Assembly: GCA_003167255.1 (NCBI GenBank)
Contig: PMTR01000074.1
Span: 33,264 to 97,263 of the forward strand
DNA: 64,000 bases
Direction of reading: 5' to 3'
From: Bryobacterales bacterium
Lineage (GTDB): Bacteria > Acidobacteriota > Terriglobia > Bryobacterales > Bryobacteraceae
Shown here: in pieces, positions 7,352 to 15,462 of the stretch
Position numbering within the stretch: the first letter of the stretch is position 1
How the letters are laid out: each line of letters starts with the position of its first letter
Position numbers and translations under genes: made by a program
Notes under the pieces: model-generated
Told to the model about the DNA's origin: nothing
Databases searched by the model: none
Seen by the model: the letters and a program-made list of their open reading frames with translations, nothing else

Positions 7352-9121
7352 ATGAAACTTCGGACGGTCTTCTCCGCGATGCTGCTTGCGCTCGCCGTTT
7401 CGGCGGCAAACGCCCAGACCATCGAACCTGATAAGGCCGCGCCGCCGGCTGACCAGGCCAAACCGGCTACTCCCGCCACGGCAGCGCAGGGCTCTGGCCG
7501 GGAGACGTCCCCGGACGCGAAGGCGTACCAGGAGGCTAATCGCATCACCGATCCGGCCAAGAAAATCGAGGCTCTCGATAAGTTCAAGAAGGACTTCCCA
7601 GACAGCACCTCCATTACCAGCGCCAACGTGAGCATCCTCTCCACCATGGCGTCGAAGATGTTCGGCCAGACGGCGCGCATCCAAAAATTCGCCAAGGCGA
7701 CCTACCAGGGGGCCAAGGACAAGAAGGAAAAAGGATCGCTCGCCGGCCAGATTGCCGACACGCTCCTCACCAACAACCTGCTCCTGAAGGACGCCGAAAA
7801 ATACGCGAAGACCAGTCTGGACGCCATGAACCAGGCCGAGTACATCGCCGACCAGAAGGCCCAGTTCGCGAAGCGCGCCGCAAGCGGCGCCGGGCGGGGT
7901 GGACACGGCGGCACCGAGCCTCCTTCGGATGCGGACCTCATCAAACGCTACCAACAGAGCCGGGCGACGCGGCTGGCGCTGCTGGGCCGCGTGGAGTTCA
8001 AAATGGGAAAGGTCCCGGCCGCGCAGAAGTTGCTGGATGAATCCTACGCGGCCAACTCCAACCAGCCGGTGGTGGCTGCCGCGCTGGGTGAAATCGCCGC
8101 GAAGCAGGGCAACAACACCAAGGCTATGGATTACCTGGTGACGGCGCGCCTGAGTGGCAAGTCGCCGGCCAGCGCCAATGAGGCTCTGGTTGCGGTCTAC
8201 AGCAAGACGCACAACGGTTCGCCGGCCGGCCTGGACGCCCTGCTGGATGCCGAGTACCACAAGCGCTTTCCCAATCCAGTTCACGTGGATGCTTATAAGG
8301 CGACGGAGAAACGCAGCGACCGCCTGGTACTGGCCGAAGTGTTCACCGGCTCCGGTTGCCCGCCCTGCGTGGGCGCCGACCTGGCTTTTGAAGCGGCCAT
8401 GGAGCGCTACCCGCGCAAAGACCTGGCGGTGGTGATGTATCACGAGCACGTTCCCCAGCCCGATCCCATGACCAACCCCGACACCCAGGCGCGCAGCAAG
8501 TATTACAACGTGACCGGCGTGCCCACGTACACCGTCGACGGCGAGACCGTGAAGGGTGGCGGCGCCGGCCGCGAAGGCACTAAGGGCATCTTCGACCGCA
8601 TCCAGACCCCCATCGAGAAAGGGCTGGAATCGGCCGCCGAAGCCAGGCTCACGGTGAATGCTTCCGCGAACGGCAACTCCGTAAACGTCACCGCCGCTGT
8701 TGACGGCGTGAAGAGCGATTCGAAGGATCTCAAAGTCCACATCCTGCTGCTCGAAAAGGAACTGAAGTATAGCGGCGAAAACGGCATTCGCTTTCACCCC
8801 ATGGTGGTCCGCGCCATGGGCGGCAAGGATGACGACGGTTTCGCCCTCACGCCGGGCGCTCCGGTGTCGTTCGAACAGGACTGGGACCTCGACAAGGTCA
8901 GCGCCGGTCTGAAGGCGCATCTCGACGATTACGAAGCCAAGGGCCATCGCGGCAATTCCTTCAAGTTCAGCGAGAAGAAATATCAGATCGATCGCGGCAA
9001 TCTGGCCATCGCGGTCTTTGTGCAGGATGCCAAGACCAAGCACATTCTGCAGTCGGCCTTCGTGGACCTGAATCCGGCGGCGCCGCACGTGCCCACCGAT
9101 AACGCCAGCGGATCGAAATGA
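7352..9121 (+). CDS. Secreted thioredoxin-like protein with TPR-like N-terminal region
   Basis: A 589-residue protein with a signal peptide (MKLRTVFSAMLLALAVSAANA). Residues about 50-330 are helical and repeat-like (SLDAMNQAEYIADQ, ALLGRVEFKMGKVPAAQKLLDESY), consistent with tetratricopeptide units. A thioredoxin-fold segment follows with a redox-type CPPC motif in EVFTGSGCPPCVGADLAF and the cis-proline region GVPTYTVDG. The last 180 residues look like a beta-rich domain. The ATG at 7352 was chosen because it begins the signal peptide and has GGAG upstream. It overlaps the next gene, which encodes a DsbD-N-like domain, by 4 bases, so the pair may handle disulfide exchange outside the cytoplasm. 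Confidence 0.75.
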   Translation: MKLRTVFSAMLLALAVSAANAQTIEPDKAAPPADQAKPATPATAAQGSGRETSPDAKAYQEANRITDPAKKIEALDKFKKDFPDSTSITSANVSILSTMASKMFGQTARIQKFAKATYQGAKDKKEKGSLAGQIADTLLTNNLLLKDAEKYAKTSLDAMNQAEYIADQKAQFAKRAASGAGRGGHGGTEPPSDADLIKRYQQSRATRLALLGRVEFKMGKVPAAQKLLDESYAANSNQPVVAAALGEIAAKQGNNTKAMDYLVTARLSGKSPASANEALVAVYSKTHNGSPAGLDALLDAEYHKRFPNPVHVDAYKATEKRSDRLVLAEVFTGSGCPPCVGADLAFEAAMERYPRKDLAVVMYHEHVPQPDPMTNPDTQARSKYYNVTGVPTYTVDGETVKGGGAGREGTKGIFDRIQTPIEKGLESAAEARLTVNASANGNSVNVTAAVDGVKSDSKDLKVHILLLEKELKYSGENGIRFHPMVVRAMGGKDDDGFALTPGAPVSFEQDWDLDKVSAGLKAHLDDYEAKGHRGNSFKFSEKKYQIDRGNLAIAVFVQDAKTKHILQSAFVDLNPAAPHVPTDNASGSK

Positions 9122-9588
9122 AGAGACTATTTTGCGCCGCGCTCGCAGCCATTTCGCTGGCAGCGGCGCCGCCCAACCCCGTCGCGTGGAAGCTGGAAGA
9201 AGTTCCCGGCAAGCCGGTCAAAGCCGGCGCGCGTTTTACCGTCAAGCTGACGGCACACATTCAGGATGGCTGGCACTTCTACTCCATGAAGCCCATCGAG
9301 GACGGACCCGTGCCGACGCGCATCTGGCTCGCGGAAGGCCAGCCGTTCCAATTGGCCGGGCCCATCAAAGCCGATGAGCCCGAGACTTTGCAGGACCCCA
9401 CTCTCCACATGGAAGTGGAACTCTACGAAGGCGCCGCCGGTTTCGCGCTACCGCTACGCGTCGCGCCGGGCGCCACCGCGGGAACGCAGAATCTTGTGAT
9501 CAACGCGCAATCCCAGTCCTGCAATAACAGTATGTGTCTGCCGCCGACGACCGTAAAGGTGGAAGTGGCGGTCACTATCGCGAAATAG
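9118..9588 (+). CDS. Secreted DsbD N-terminal-domain-like protein
   Basis: A 156-residue protein with a short signal peptide (MKRLFCAALAAISLAAAPPNP). The body resembles the periplasmic alpha domain of the thiol:disulfide reductant carrier DsbD: DGWHFYSMKP near residue 55 and, near the end, a cysteine pair in SQSCNNSMCLPPTTVKV like the CxxxxCYPP pattern of DsbD-alpha. The membrane and C-terminal domains of DsbD are absent. It overlaps the preceding thioredoxin-like gene by ATGA, so both are probably one functional unit. How electrons would reach it is not visible here. Confidence 0.75.
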   Translation: MKRLFCAALAAISLAAAPPNPVAWKLEEVPGKPVKAGARFTVKLTAHIQDGWHFYSMKPIEDGPVPTRIWLAEGQPFQLAGPIKADEPETLQDPTLHMEVELYEGAAGFALPLRVAPGATAGTQNLVINAQSQSCNNSMCLPPTTVKVEVAVTIAK

Positions 9589-9627
9589 GTGTGCGGGCCG
9601 GTTTCTCCCGGGACTTCGCGTGGCTTC

Positions 9628-9987
9628 TCATAACCATGGATTCAGCGTCGGAACGCCGACGCCGGAAACGTCCGAGCGGTTTCTGGTGACGAGCGTCAGG
9701 TTGTGATGGAGTGCCGTTGCGGCGAGAAGGCCGTCAATGACGGAAACTGGCTTGCCTTTCGCCGCGGCAATTGCGGAGACCGCGCCCCATCGGTCCGCGA
9801 TTGCTGCGTCGATCGGTAAAATCCGGTTTTCAAATCGGACGGGGAGATCCACTTGCAGCCATGATTCCAGTCGTCCCCGGCGCCGCCTTGAGCGCAGACG
9901 TTGAACGCCGTTCCTGATTTCGCCCAGCGTAAGCGCGCTCAGAAACAGGATCGATTCGTCCGTCTCTTCGACCCAGGGAAAAGCCCG
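9628..9987 (-). pseudogene. VapC-like PIN-domain toxin gene lacking its 5' end
   Basis: An open frame of 119 codons that matches a FitB-type VapC from about residue 25 onward: LFLSALTLGEIRNGVQRLR, then a middle segment, then SVIDGLLAATALHHNLTLVTRN and GVPTLNPWL at the end. The usual start with the first catalytic aspartate (M-x-x-L-L-D-T-N) is missing. Reading upstream, the frame meets a TGA at 9990-9988 inside a tandem repeat, and no ATG, GTG or TTG gives a proper start. A 74-codon internal start at 9852 exists but would leave out half of the fold. No antitoxin gene is adjacent. Confidence 0.7.
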
Positions 9988-10004
9988 TCAGGAAAAGCCC
10001 GTCA
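9977..10004. repeat. Tandem 14-base duplication
   Basis: The 14-mer GGAAAAGCCCGTCA is present twice head to tail (9977-9990 and 9991-10004). The first copy supplies the stop codon that cuts off the upstream reading of the broken vapC gene, so this lies at the breakpoint where the toxin gene lost its beginning. Confidence 0.75.
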
Positions 10005-10121
10005 GCCTGAACTGCGTGCTTTTTTGCAATGGTCGGCTTGGCCTTTCCGCAGATGCGGTTCCGGAAAAGTCGCGCAGTTCAGGTTTTCTTGATCGATCGG
10101 TTTTCTTCAGTTCAGGCTGAC
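10001..10121. repeat. Inverted-repeat element next to the broken vapC gene
   Basis: GTCAGCCTGAACTG (10001-10014) is repeated in inverse at 10108-10121, with an additional inverse half copy CGCAGTTCAGG at 10073-10083. The segment also carries several GGTTTTCTT/AGTTTTCTT motifs between 10082 and 10147. It has no open reading frame of note. It could be a small non-autonomous element (MITE- or REP-like); no target duplication could be confirmed by eye. Confidence 0.5.
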
Positions 10122-10243
10122 CAGTTTTCTTTGACCGGTTTTCTTTCACTCATCTGCCCAGACGCTCGAACGAGGGTTCGGTACGCCCACTTCTGCGTCT
10201 GCCGGAGGGGGGCCGGCGACGGTGTAAACTGGGGGCAAGAGCA

Positions 10244-10465
10244 TTGACTATCCCCGCAAAATACGAGAACGGCGTCTTCAGACCCCTCCAGGACGTACCG
10301 ATCAAGGAGGGCACGGTTGTTGAAGTGTACGTGCCCGTAGAAACACCCTCGGGGAGACCGCGCTCGATTGGCGATTCGCCCCTCGCCGGCATGTGGAAAG
10401 ATCGCCAGGACATGGCTGATAGTGTCGAATATATAGATCGCCTTCGCCGCGAACTCCACGGCTGA
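10244..10465 (+). CDS. AF2212/DUF104-like antitoxin
   Basis: A 73-residue protein whose start, MTIPAKYENGVFRPLQDVPIKEGTVVEVYV, matches the short antitoxins of the AF2212-like family (A-x-Y-E-N-G-V-F-x-P-L ... G-x-x-V-E-V). The start is a TTG at 10244 with a G-rich ribosome site (GGGGGCAAGA) before it. Its expected partner, a PIN toxin, begins 25 bases downstream but is truncated after 18 codons, so this antitoxin appears to be an orphan. Confidence 0.7.
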   Translation: MTIPAKYENGVFRPLQDVPIKEGTVVEVYVPVETPSGRPRSIGDSPLAGMWKDRQDMADSVEYIDRLRRELHG

Positions 10466-10490
10466 TTCCAGCCGTGTACAAAATGATCTT

Positions 10491-10547
10491 ATGCGGTTCT
10501 TGATCGACAGCAATGTCCTGATCGACGTTTCACGTAGTGTGCCTTGA
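10491..10547 (+). pseudogene. 5' remnant of a VapC-like PIN toxin
   Basis: An 18-codon fragment, MRFLIDSNVLIDVSRSVP, then TGA. The first 13 residues are the standard VapC opening with the first catalytic aspartate (LIDSNVLID). The rest of the domain is missing: only 11 bases separate the stop from the end of the convergent quinone-oxidoreductase gene. Its place directly after an AF2212-like antitoxin gene is where an intact toxin gene should be. Confidence 0.7.
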
Positions 10548-10558
10548 ACACAGCCTAA

Positions 10559-12409
10559 TTAATTCTCCGGCGAATGCAACCCCCCCGCCCCCGCGCGGAA
10601 CGAAATGTTGCCCCGCTGCGGGTCGTCATCGAGCGGCGTCATGCAGTTCCACACACACGCGCCGCAGTGCACGCACTTCTCGCGGTCGAAGAGCGGGATG
10701 CCGTCCGGACCGGGCGTTATCGCCTGCCCCGAGCACATCTCGATGCACATCTTCGTCGCGCAGCGCTCGCAGAAATCGGGATAGATGAAGCGCACGTGGT
10801 CGGCCATGCCCGCGGGCGCCTGCACCTTGCCGCCCACCAGCAGCGCGTCCTGGTGCGTGATCAGCAACTGGCCGTCATAGGGAATGGCGGGCCATCCGCA
10901 CCGCTCCATCAACGCGCCGTGGCAGGAGACGCCGCGGTTGTGGCAGTCCTCCACGATGCGCTCCACTCCCTCCGCCGGAATCTTGCGCTGGTAGTATTCC
11001 TTCAGGTCCGGCATCAGTTGCGGCTCGCCGCCCAGCCAATGCTTGCCTTTGGTGAAGCCGGCCAGCGCCATCCCCAGTAACCCGGTCACTACGCCTTTGT
11101 GGAATCCGTCGCGCGCCTTCTCGGCTATGCGGCCTTCCTCTTCCACCCAACTCGCGCGGCGGCGCGCCACGTAAGCCGTCTCCAGATTCTCGCGAGTCAG
11201 CGGCTTCCTTTCCCGCAGCAACTCGAGCACGCCCTCGGCCAGTTGTGTGCCGGTGGTCCAGGCTTCATCCACCCCGGAACCGGTGAGCACGTTGGTGCTG
11301 CCCGAACCCTCGCCGATGCGCGCATAGCCGTTGCCTGCCAGAAATGGCTCGGCCCGCCGTCCCGATTCCTGCAACGATTTCGCGCCCCAGCTCCGCAGCT
11401 TGCCGCCTTGCAGGTAGCGCCACAAATACGGATGCAACAGGTAGTGCTGCAAGTAGCGATACGACGTGCGCACGGGGCTGCGGAACCACGATGGCACGAA
11501 GATCCCCACCGTGGCCACGCGGTCCGGATGCACATAGAAGAAGCCGAAGATCTCAGGCTCCGGGTAGCCGAACGTATGGAAGACGGTGCCCGGCTCCAGT
11601 TCGGTGTTCTCCGGCAGGTCGATCACCATCTTCATGCCCAGCGCCCACTCGCGCTGATGATGCCCCTGCGGCAACCCGATCTCCTGATCGAGTTGCCGCC
11701 CCACCGCGCCCACCGGTCCATCGGCTACCACCGTGAGGGCTGCGTGAATGTCCATCCCCGGCAGGAAGTTGGCTTCCGGCTGGCCGTTGCGGTCCACGCC
11801 CTGGTCGCACAGTCGCACACCGTGGACGCCGCGGACGCCGGCTTGGTTCTCATCGATCAGCGCCTCGGCCACCGGCATTCCCGGCCAGATCTGCACCGTG
11901 CCCGACCCCATCAGCTCGGCCCCCACGTGTTGCAGGAACTGGCCGAGCGACATCACCATGCCTCCCTGCTTGTGCAGGAATGGCGGGACGTAGGGCAACT
12001 CCACGCCGTGGTGACGGTCCAGCCGCAGCGCCCGCACCGCCCGGTCGCCCAACCGCAGCGCGAGCGACCGGCGGCTGGCGCCGATGGGGTCCAGCAGGTA
12101 CACCACTTTCTCCTGCGAAACCGCGGCGGCCATGGGAATCTGGCTCGGGTCGAAATCCGGTAGCGTCGCGCGGATTCCCCGCGCCCTGGTCACCACGCCG
12201 GAGACTCCGAAGCTGATGTCGTCCGAGCGCTCGTAGCACATCACCTGCAAAGGCAGGCCGGGCGCCACGCGGCTCTCCACCGCCGGCGAGCCGTCGGGAT
12301 TCACCAGATGCCGCGAAAGCGCCGTCAGGAAGCCGGCCGTGGCCGGACCAAACCCGACGCACACCACGTCCACGTCCATGCGCTGGCGCTCAATCGCGGG
12401 CTCACTCAT
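10559..12409 (-). CDS. ETF:quinone oxidoreductase-like flavoprotein (FixC/ETF-QO type) with C-terminal iron-sulfur motif
   Basis: A 616-residue flavoprotein that would take electrons from EtfAB and give them to the quinone pool. The N-terminus has an FAD-binding fold (VDVVCVGFGPATAGFLTAL, about residues 13-31), and the body carries NVLTGSGVDEAWTTGTQLAEG, the usual late FAD-contact region. The C-terminus ends in a cysteine cluster, FCERCATKMCIEMCSGQAI followed by CVHCGACVWNC, which matches the [4Fe-4S] site of ETF-QO and looks slightly richer in cysteine. The ATG at 12409 overlaps the acyl-CoA dehydrogenase stop (ATGA), so the two are translationally coupled. Together with EtfAB at 5332-7157 this makes a complete acyl-CoA-to-quinone chain. 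Confidence 0.85.
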   Translation of the reverse strand: MSEPAIERQRMDVDVVCVGFGPATAGFLTALSRHLVNPDGSPAVESRVAPGLPLQVMCYERSDDISFGVSGVVTRARGIRATLPDFDPSQIPMAAAVSQEKVVYLLDPIGASRRSLALRLGDRAVRALRLDRHHGVELPYVPPFLHKQGGMVMSLGQFLQHVGAELMGSGTVQIWPGMPVAEALIDENQAGVRGVHGVRLCDQGVDRNGQPEANFLPGMDIHAALTVVADGPVGAVGRQLDQEIGLPQGHHQREWALGMKMVIDLPENTELEPGTVFHTFGYPEPEIFGFFYVHPDRVATVGIFVPSWFRSPVRTSYRYLQHYLLHPYLWRYLQGGKLRSWGAKSLQESGRRAEPFLAGNGYARIGEGSGSTNVLTGSGVDEAWTTGTQLAEGVLELLRERKPLTRENLETAYVARRRASWVEEEGRIAEKARDGFHKGVVTGLLGMALAGFTKGKHWLGGEPQLMPDLKEYYQRKIPAEGVERIVEDCHNRGVSCHGALMERCGWPAIPYDGQLLITHQDALLVGGKVQAPAGMADHVRFIYPDFCERCATKMCIEMCSGQAITPGPDGIPLFDREKCVHCGACVWNCMTPLDDDPQRGNISFRAGAGGLHSPEN

Positions 12410-14697
12410 ACCGGGTAATCCAAGGCCTCCGGAATCATGACTTTGGTCAGCGCTTCCGCGGCGCGATCCTTGGCCAGTTGCGAACCGGTCAGGCAGCCGT
12501 CCATCCGCACCCGCATCCGCGAGAACGTGTCGAGCCCTTCGAAGCGCACGCACGGCCCGGCCTTGGCGGTGTGCGAACCGTCTGCTTCGATCACATCGGT
12601 ATACCCGCGCGCCAGGCTCGCAATCCCGGGAATCAGGCCTTCGATGGCTTCCAGATCTTCGTTGTGGTAGCAGGTGGCGCAGCCTTCCGTGTCCCAAGCC
12701 GGATGCCGGTTGTAGCCGAACACCAGCTCTGCGCAGACACGGCCCACTTCACCCGCCGCGTGCGCCGCCTGCACGTGGCACAGATTTCCGAGGAACCCGA
12801 CGAGGCCCGGCAAAGCTTCGGCCAGCGCCGGATTGGCCGGTCCTTGTTTCTCCAGCTCCAGCACGTCCATGATCTGCGATCGCGAGGCCAGCAGCCAGCA
12901 CAGCGCATCCGCCAGCGGGAAGGTCGCGCCCTGGCGCGAGCTTTGATAGAGCTTCGAGCCATCGGCATCCTTGGATTTCAGCATGTGGGTGAGCGTCCAC
13001 AGCCACATCTGCATGGCCGTGGCCAGGGCGCAGGCGCCGGTGCCCGGCCGGTCGTTGGCAATCGTCCGCATCTCGCGGATCCATTCGCGGAATTGCGCCA
13101 GGAACAGCTCGTCGGTCATGGTGATGGTGAGTTGCCTCCGCTGCACCGCCTCGGGACCTTCGTAGGTGGCCTCAAGCTGCGCATCCATCCACTTGTGTCC
13201 CAGGAATCCGGGGCAGTCTTCGGTGATGCCGTATCCGCCCATCAGGCTGACGGCCTCCCGCATGGTGCTGGCGCCGTGCCCCGTATTCCACAGCTTGCAG
13301 GCCGGGCACAGCACGTTGGCCACCGAATCGAGCAGCGCGTACTGCACCAGCACGTCATCCTGCAGGTCGCGGCGCTTGCCATGGAGAAACGCGATGGCGT
13401 CCTTCTGCACGGGCCGCATGGCCTTCATCGTGGCCGATCCGCCGGCGATGCCCTTTGCCGCGAAGATCTCGTCCTTCTTCCGCTCCAGCGGGTCCAGGAG
13501 GTCGAACACGCGCGCGGCTTCAAAGCCCAGCGCCGCGCTGGCTTCCCCGGTGGCCCACACATCCACCAGACGGTGCACCACATCCTGTTTGAGCTGCAAA
13601 CCCAGTTCATAGCGCGGCGAGCCCGGTGTCGCAATGGAGCCGCCGCGGAACCGCCCGCGTCCGTAGCGGATCACCGGCTCCACGGCCGAGAGCAGCTTGG
13701 CCGAGGTCATGATGGCCACCGTCACGCGCGTCCGCCGGAAGACCGCTTCGATGACCTCGCCGTGACTATACCGGGGCACGATAACCCCATCCTTCAGGCT
13801 GTATCCACCGATGATGCGGCTGGCCGGCACCTTCAAGTTGAAAATGGGATCGCGCGTCGAAGAAAGCTGATGTACCAGTTTGCGCGTCGGCGTGCCGCGG
13901 TCGAAAGTGCCCGGGTCGGTCTCCTCCAGGATCACCATGCAGGTGCCCTTGATGCGCGGGTCGTCCGATTCCACCGCCGCCGTCACAAAGTTGGCGAATC
14001 CCATGTTGGTGATGAAGCGGCCGCGCTTCTCCACGTGCAACAGTGGCTCTTCGCCTTCCTTCCATTCGGCCACCCGCACTTTGCCGCCCAGCATCCCGGT
14101 CTCGACGCCTACATAGGGGATCGGCTCCGTCAGGCAGAAGGCGCCGCGCCACGGCTTGCGGTCTTCGCCCGGCTGCGGCGGCGCACACCGCGCCATGTAG
14201 TAGTCGCGCTGTTCTGGCGTGCCGCGCTCATGGATCGGCGAAAGCGCCAGGCATCCGGCCAGGCTGCCCGTCGCGGCGCCCGCATCCACCCAGGCCAGCT
14301 CAAACGCCACCAGCGCCAGCGCCAGGTTCTTCGGCCCTTCGATGAATCCGCCCTGCGCCGGATCCATGAACACGCCGGTGATGCCCGATTCGTCGAACGC
14401 CTGCAGCAGGGACTGCTTCTCCGCCGTCCAGTCGTGGGTATTCCGGGCGCCCGCTGCCACCAGCCGCGCCACCGGCCCGCGGGCCACCGCCCGCACCGAT
14501 TGCACCAGCATCTGCAGGTCAAAGCGGTCCGCGAACCGCCATAAGATCTGCCTGACGTCATCTCCCGGGAGGGCTCGCAAAGACTCGGTTTGCTTCTCGA
14601 TAGCGGCTTGTGTCAAGGCACACCACTCTTTCTCCGGTGTATGGGGGATTTCACGCACACCCGGACGCAATATGGCCGAAGGAAGTGCAATAAGCAA
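12406..14697 (-). CDS. Acyl-CoA dehydrogenase family protein (long form)
   Basis: A protein of about 736-763 residues with the acyl-CoA dehydrogenase fold: AFCLTEPIPYVGVETG (FAD/substrate region, about residues 195-210), a middle beta domain, and the C-terminal helical domain with MREAVSLMGGYGITEDCPGFLGHKWMDAQLEATYEG, the usual FAD-binding and substrate region. About 150 further residues follow, making it longer than the common 380-600 forms and similar to FadE-like long dehydrogenases. The reading begins at TTG 14697; an in-frame TTG at 14616, downstream of GGAG, is an alternative that removes 27 residues. It is coupled by ATGA to the quinone oxidoreductase gene. The acyl substrate is unknown. 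Confidence 0.8.
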   Translation of the reverse strand: MLIALPSAILRPGVREIPHTPEKEWCALTQAAIEKQTESLRALPGDDVRQILWRFADRFDLQMLVQSVRAVARGPVARLVAAGARNTHDWTAEKQSLLQAFDESGITGVFMDPAQGGFIEGPKNLALALVAFELAWVDAGAATGSLAGCLALSPIHERGTPEQRDYYMARCAPPQPGEDRKPWRGAFCLTEPIPYVGVETGMLGGKVRVAEWKEGEEPLLHVEKRGRFITNMGFANFVTAAVESDDPRIKGTCMVILEETDPGTFDRGTPTRKLVHQLSSTRDPIFNLKVPASRIIGGYSLKDGVIVPRYSHGEVIEAVFRRTRVTVAIMTSAKLLSAVEPVIRYGRGRFRGGSIATPGSPRYELGLQLKQDVVHRLVDVWATGEASAALGFEAARVFDLLDPLERKKDEIFAAKGIAGGSATMKAMRPVQKDAIAFLHGKRRDLQDDVLVQYALLDSVANVLCPACKLWNTGHGASTMREAVSLMGGYGITEDCPGFLGHKWMDAQLEATYEGPEAVQRRQLTITMTDELFLAQFREWIREMRTIANDRPGTGACALATAMQMWLWTLTHMLKSKDADGSKLYQSSRQGATFPLADALCWLLASRSQIMDVLELEKQGPANPALAEALPGLVGFLGNLCHVQAAHAAGEVGRVCAELVFGYNRHPAWDTEGCATCYHNEDLEAIEGLIPGIASLARGYTDVIEADGSHTAKAGPCVRFEGLDTFSRMRVRMDGCLTGSQLAKDRAAEALTKVMIPEALDYPV

Positions 14698-14720
14698 TCA
14701 ACCTGCCACGAGCCCGATCG

Positions 14721-14782
14721 TTGAAAATCAACACATTCGACCGGTCAAACGGACTAAATTCGGTCTCAAATGGTTGATTTCA
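14721..14782. promoter_or_regulatory. Possible operator upstream of the acyl-CoA dehydrogenase operon
   Basis: TTGAAAATCAAC (14721-14732) faces GTTGATTTCA (14773-14782) as an imperfect inverted repeat, and a perfect eight-base palindrome GACCGGTC (14739-14746) lies between. The block sits just upstream of the acyl-CoA dehydrogenase start, where a TetR-type fatty-acid regulator could bind. This is inference from symmetry only. Confidence 0.3.
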
Positions 14783-14831
14783 CCCAGCACGAGAGCGCCA
14801 GCCCAAGCCTAGCGCCGGAATGCTCCAGGCA

Positions 14832-14908
14832 GAGCCGCGACCGTTAGGGAGCGTTAGAATCGGTGTGACAGTCCGTAACGGCAAAACGCTCCCTTACGGT
14901 CGCGGCTC
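14832..14908. repeat. Large REP-type palindrome (same family as 52085-52168)
   Basis: Two 22-base arms, 14832-14853 and 14887-14908, are inverse copies with one mismatch. The arm begins GAGCCGCGACCGT and ends AGGGAGCG. The same arm sequence occurs in palindromes on both sides of the Y1 transposase gene at 52227-52730 and as a half copy at 25507-25529. This copy lies in the region between acyl-CoA dehydrogenase and the PepSY-like gene. Confidence 0.8.
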
Positions 14909-14983
14909 CGATTCGGGTCCTACTTCCGCCGGTTCACAGTCTATTCACAGTGCATCGTCTATCTTGATTAGGAGGATTCCACC

Positions 14984-15433
14984 ATGCGAACGTTCAACAT
15001 CTGTGTTGCCATCGGCGCCCTGCTCGGCGTTGCGGCTGCGGCCGAGAAAAAGTTGCAAATGAAGGACCTGCCTGCCGCGGTGCAAAAGACCGTTCAGGAT
15101 CAAACCAAGGGCGCCGAAATCCGCGGCATCTCCAGCGAAACCGAGAAGGGCAAGCTCACCTACGAAATCGAGACCATGGTAAGTGGCAAGCACCGCGACT
15201 TCCTGGTGGATGCCAAGGGCGCCGTCACTGAGGTGGAAGACGAAACCGCCATCGATAGCATCCCGGCCGCCGCCAAAGCCGCGATCGAGAAGAAGGCCGC
15301 GGGCGGAAAGATCGCCATGGTCGAAACCGTCACCCGCGGCAGCGTGACCCTATACGAAGCCACCTACACCGACAAGGCCGGCAAGAAGCACGAGTTCGCG
15401 GTCACGCCGGAGGGCGTCGAAACCAAGGACTGA
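14984..15433 (+). CDS. Secreted PepSY-like protein
   Basis: A 149-residue protein with a signal peptide (MRTFNICVAIGALLGVAAAA). The rest holds two similar alpha/beta units: one with DLPAAVQKTVQDQTKGAEIRG and YEIETMVSGKHRDFLVDAKG, and a second with IPAAAKAAIEKKAAGGKI and YEATYTDKAGKKHEFAVTPEG. That is the PepSY-like pattern of small periplasmic proteins that may inhibit proteases or sense ligands. A strong ribosome site (AGGAGG) lies nine bases before the ATG. The molecular role is unknown. Confidence 0.75.
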   Translation: MRTFNICVAIGALLGVAAAAEKKLQMKDLPAAVQKTVQDQTKGAEIRGISSETEKGKLTYEIETMVSGKHRDFLVDAKGAVTEVEDETAIDSIPAAAKAAIEKKAAGGKIAMVETVTRGSVTLYEATYTDKAGKKHEFAVTPEGVETKD

Positions 15434-15462
15434 CGAGCAGGCAGCTAGGCTGGGCAAGAGCC

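Noticed and set aside
7310..9088. 592-codon open frame on the minus strand
   Set aside because: Antisense to the thioredoxin-like gene, which has a signal peptide and a CPPC motif.
10491..10547. Short 18-codon frame as an intact gene
   Set aside because: It is only the first strand of a PIN domain and ends near the next gene, so it is listed as a remnant.
12478..14544. 688-codon open frame on the + strand
   Set aside because: Antisense to the acyl-CoA dehydrogenase gene; rich in His/Arg without structure, as expected for a shadow frame.
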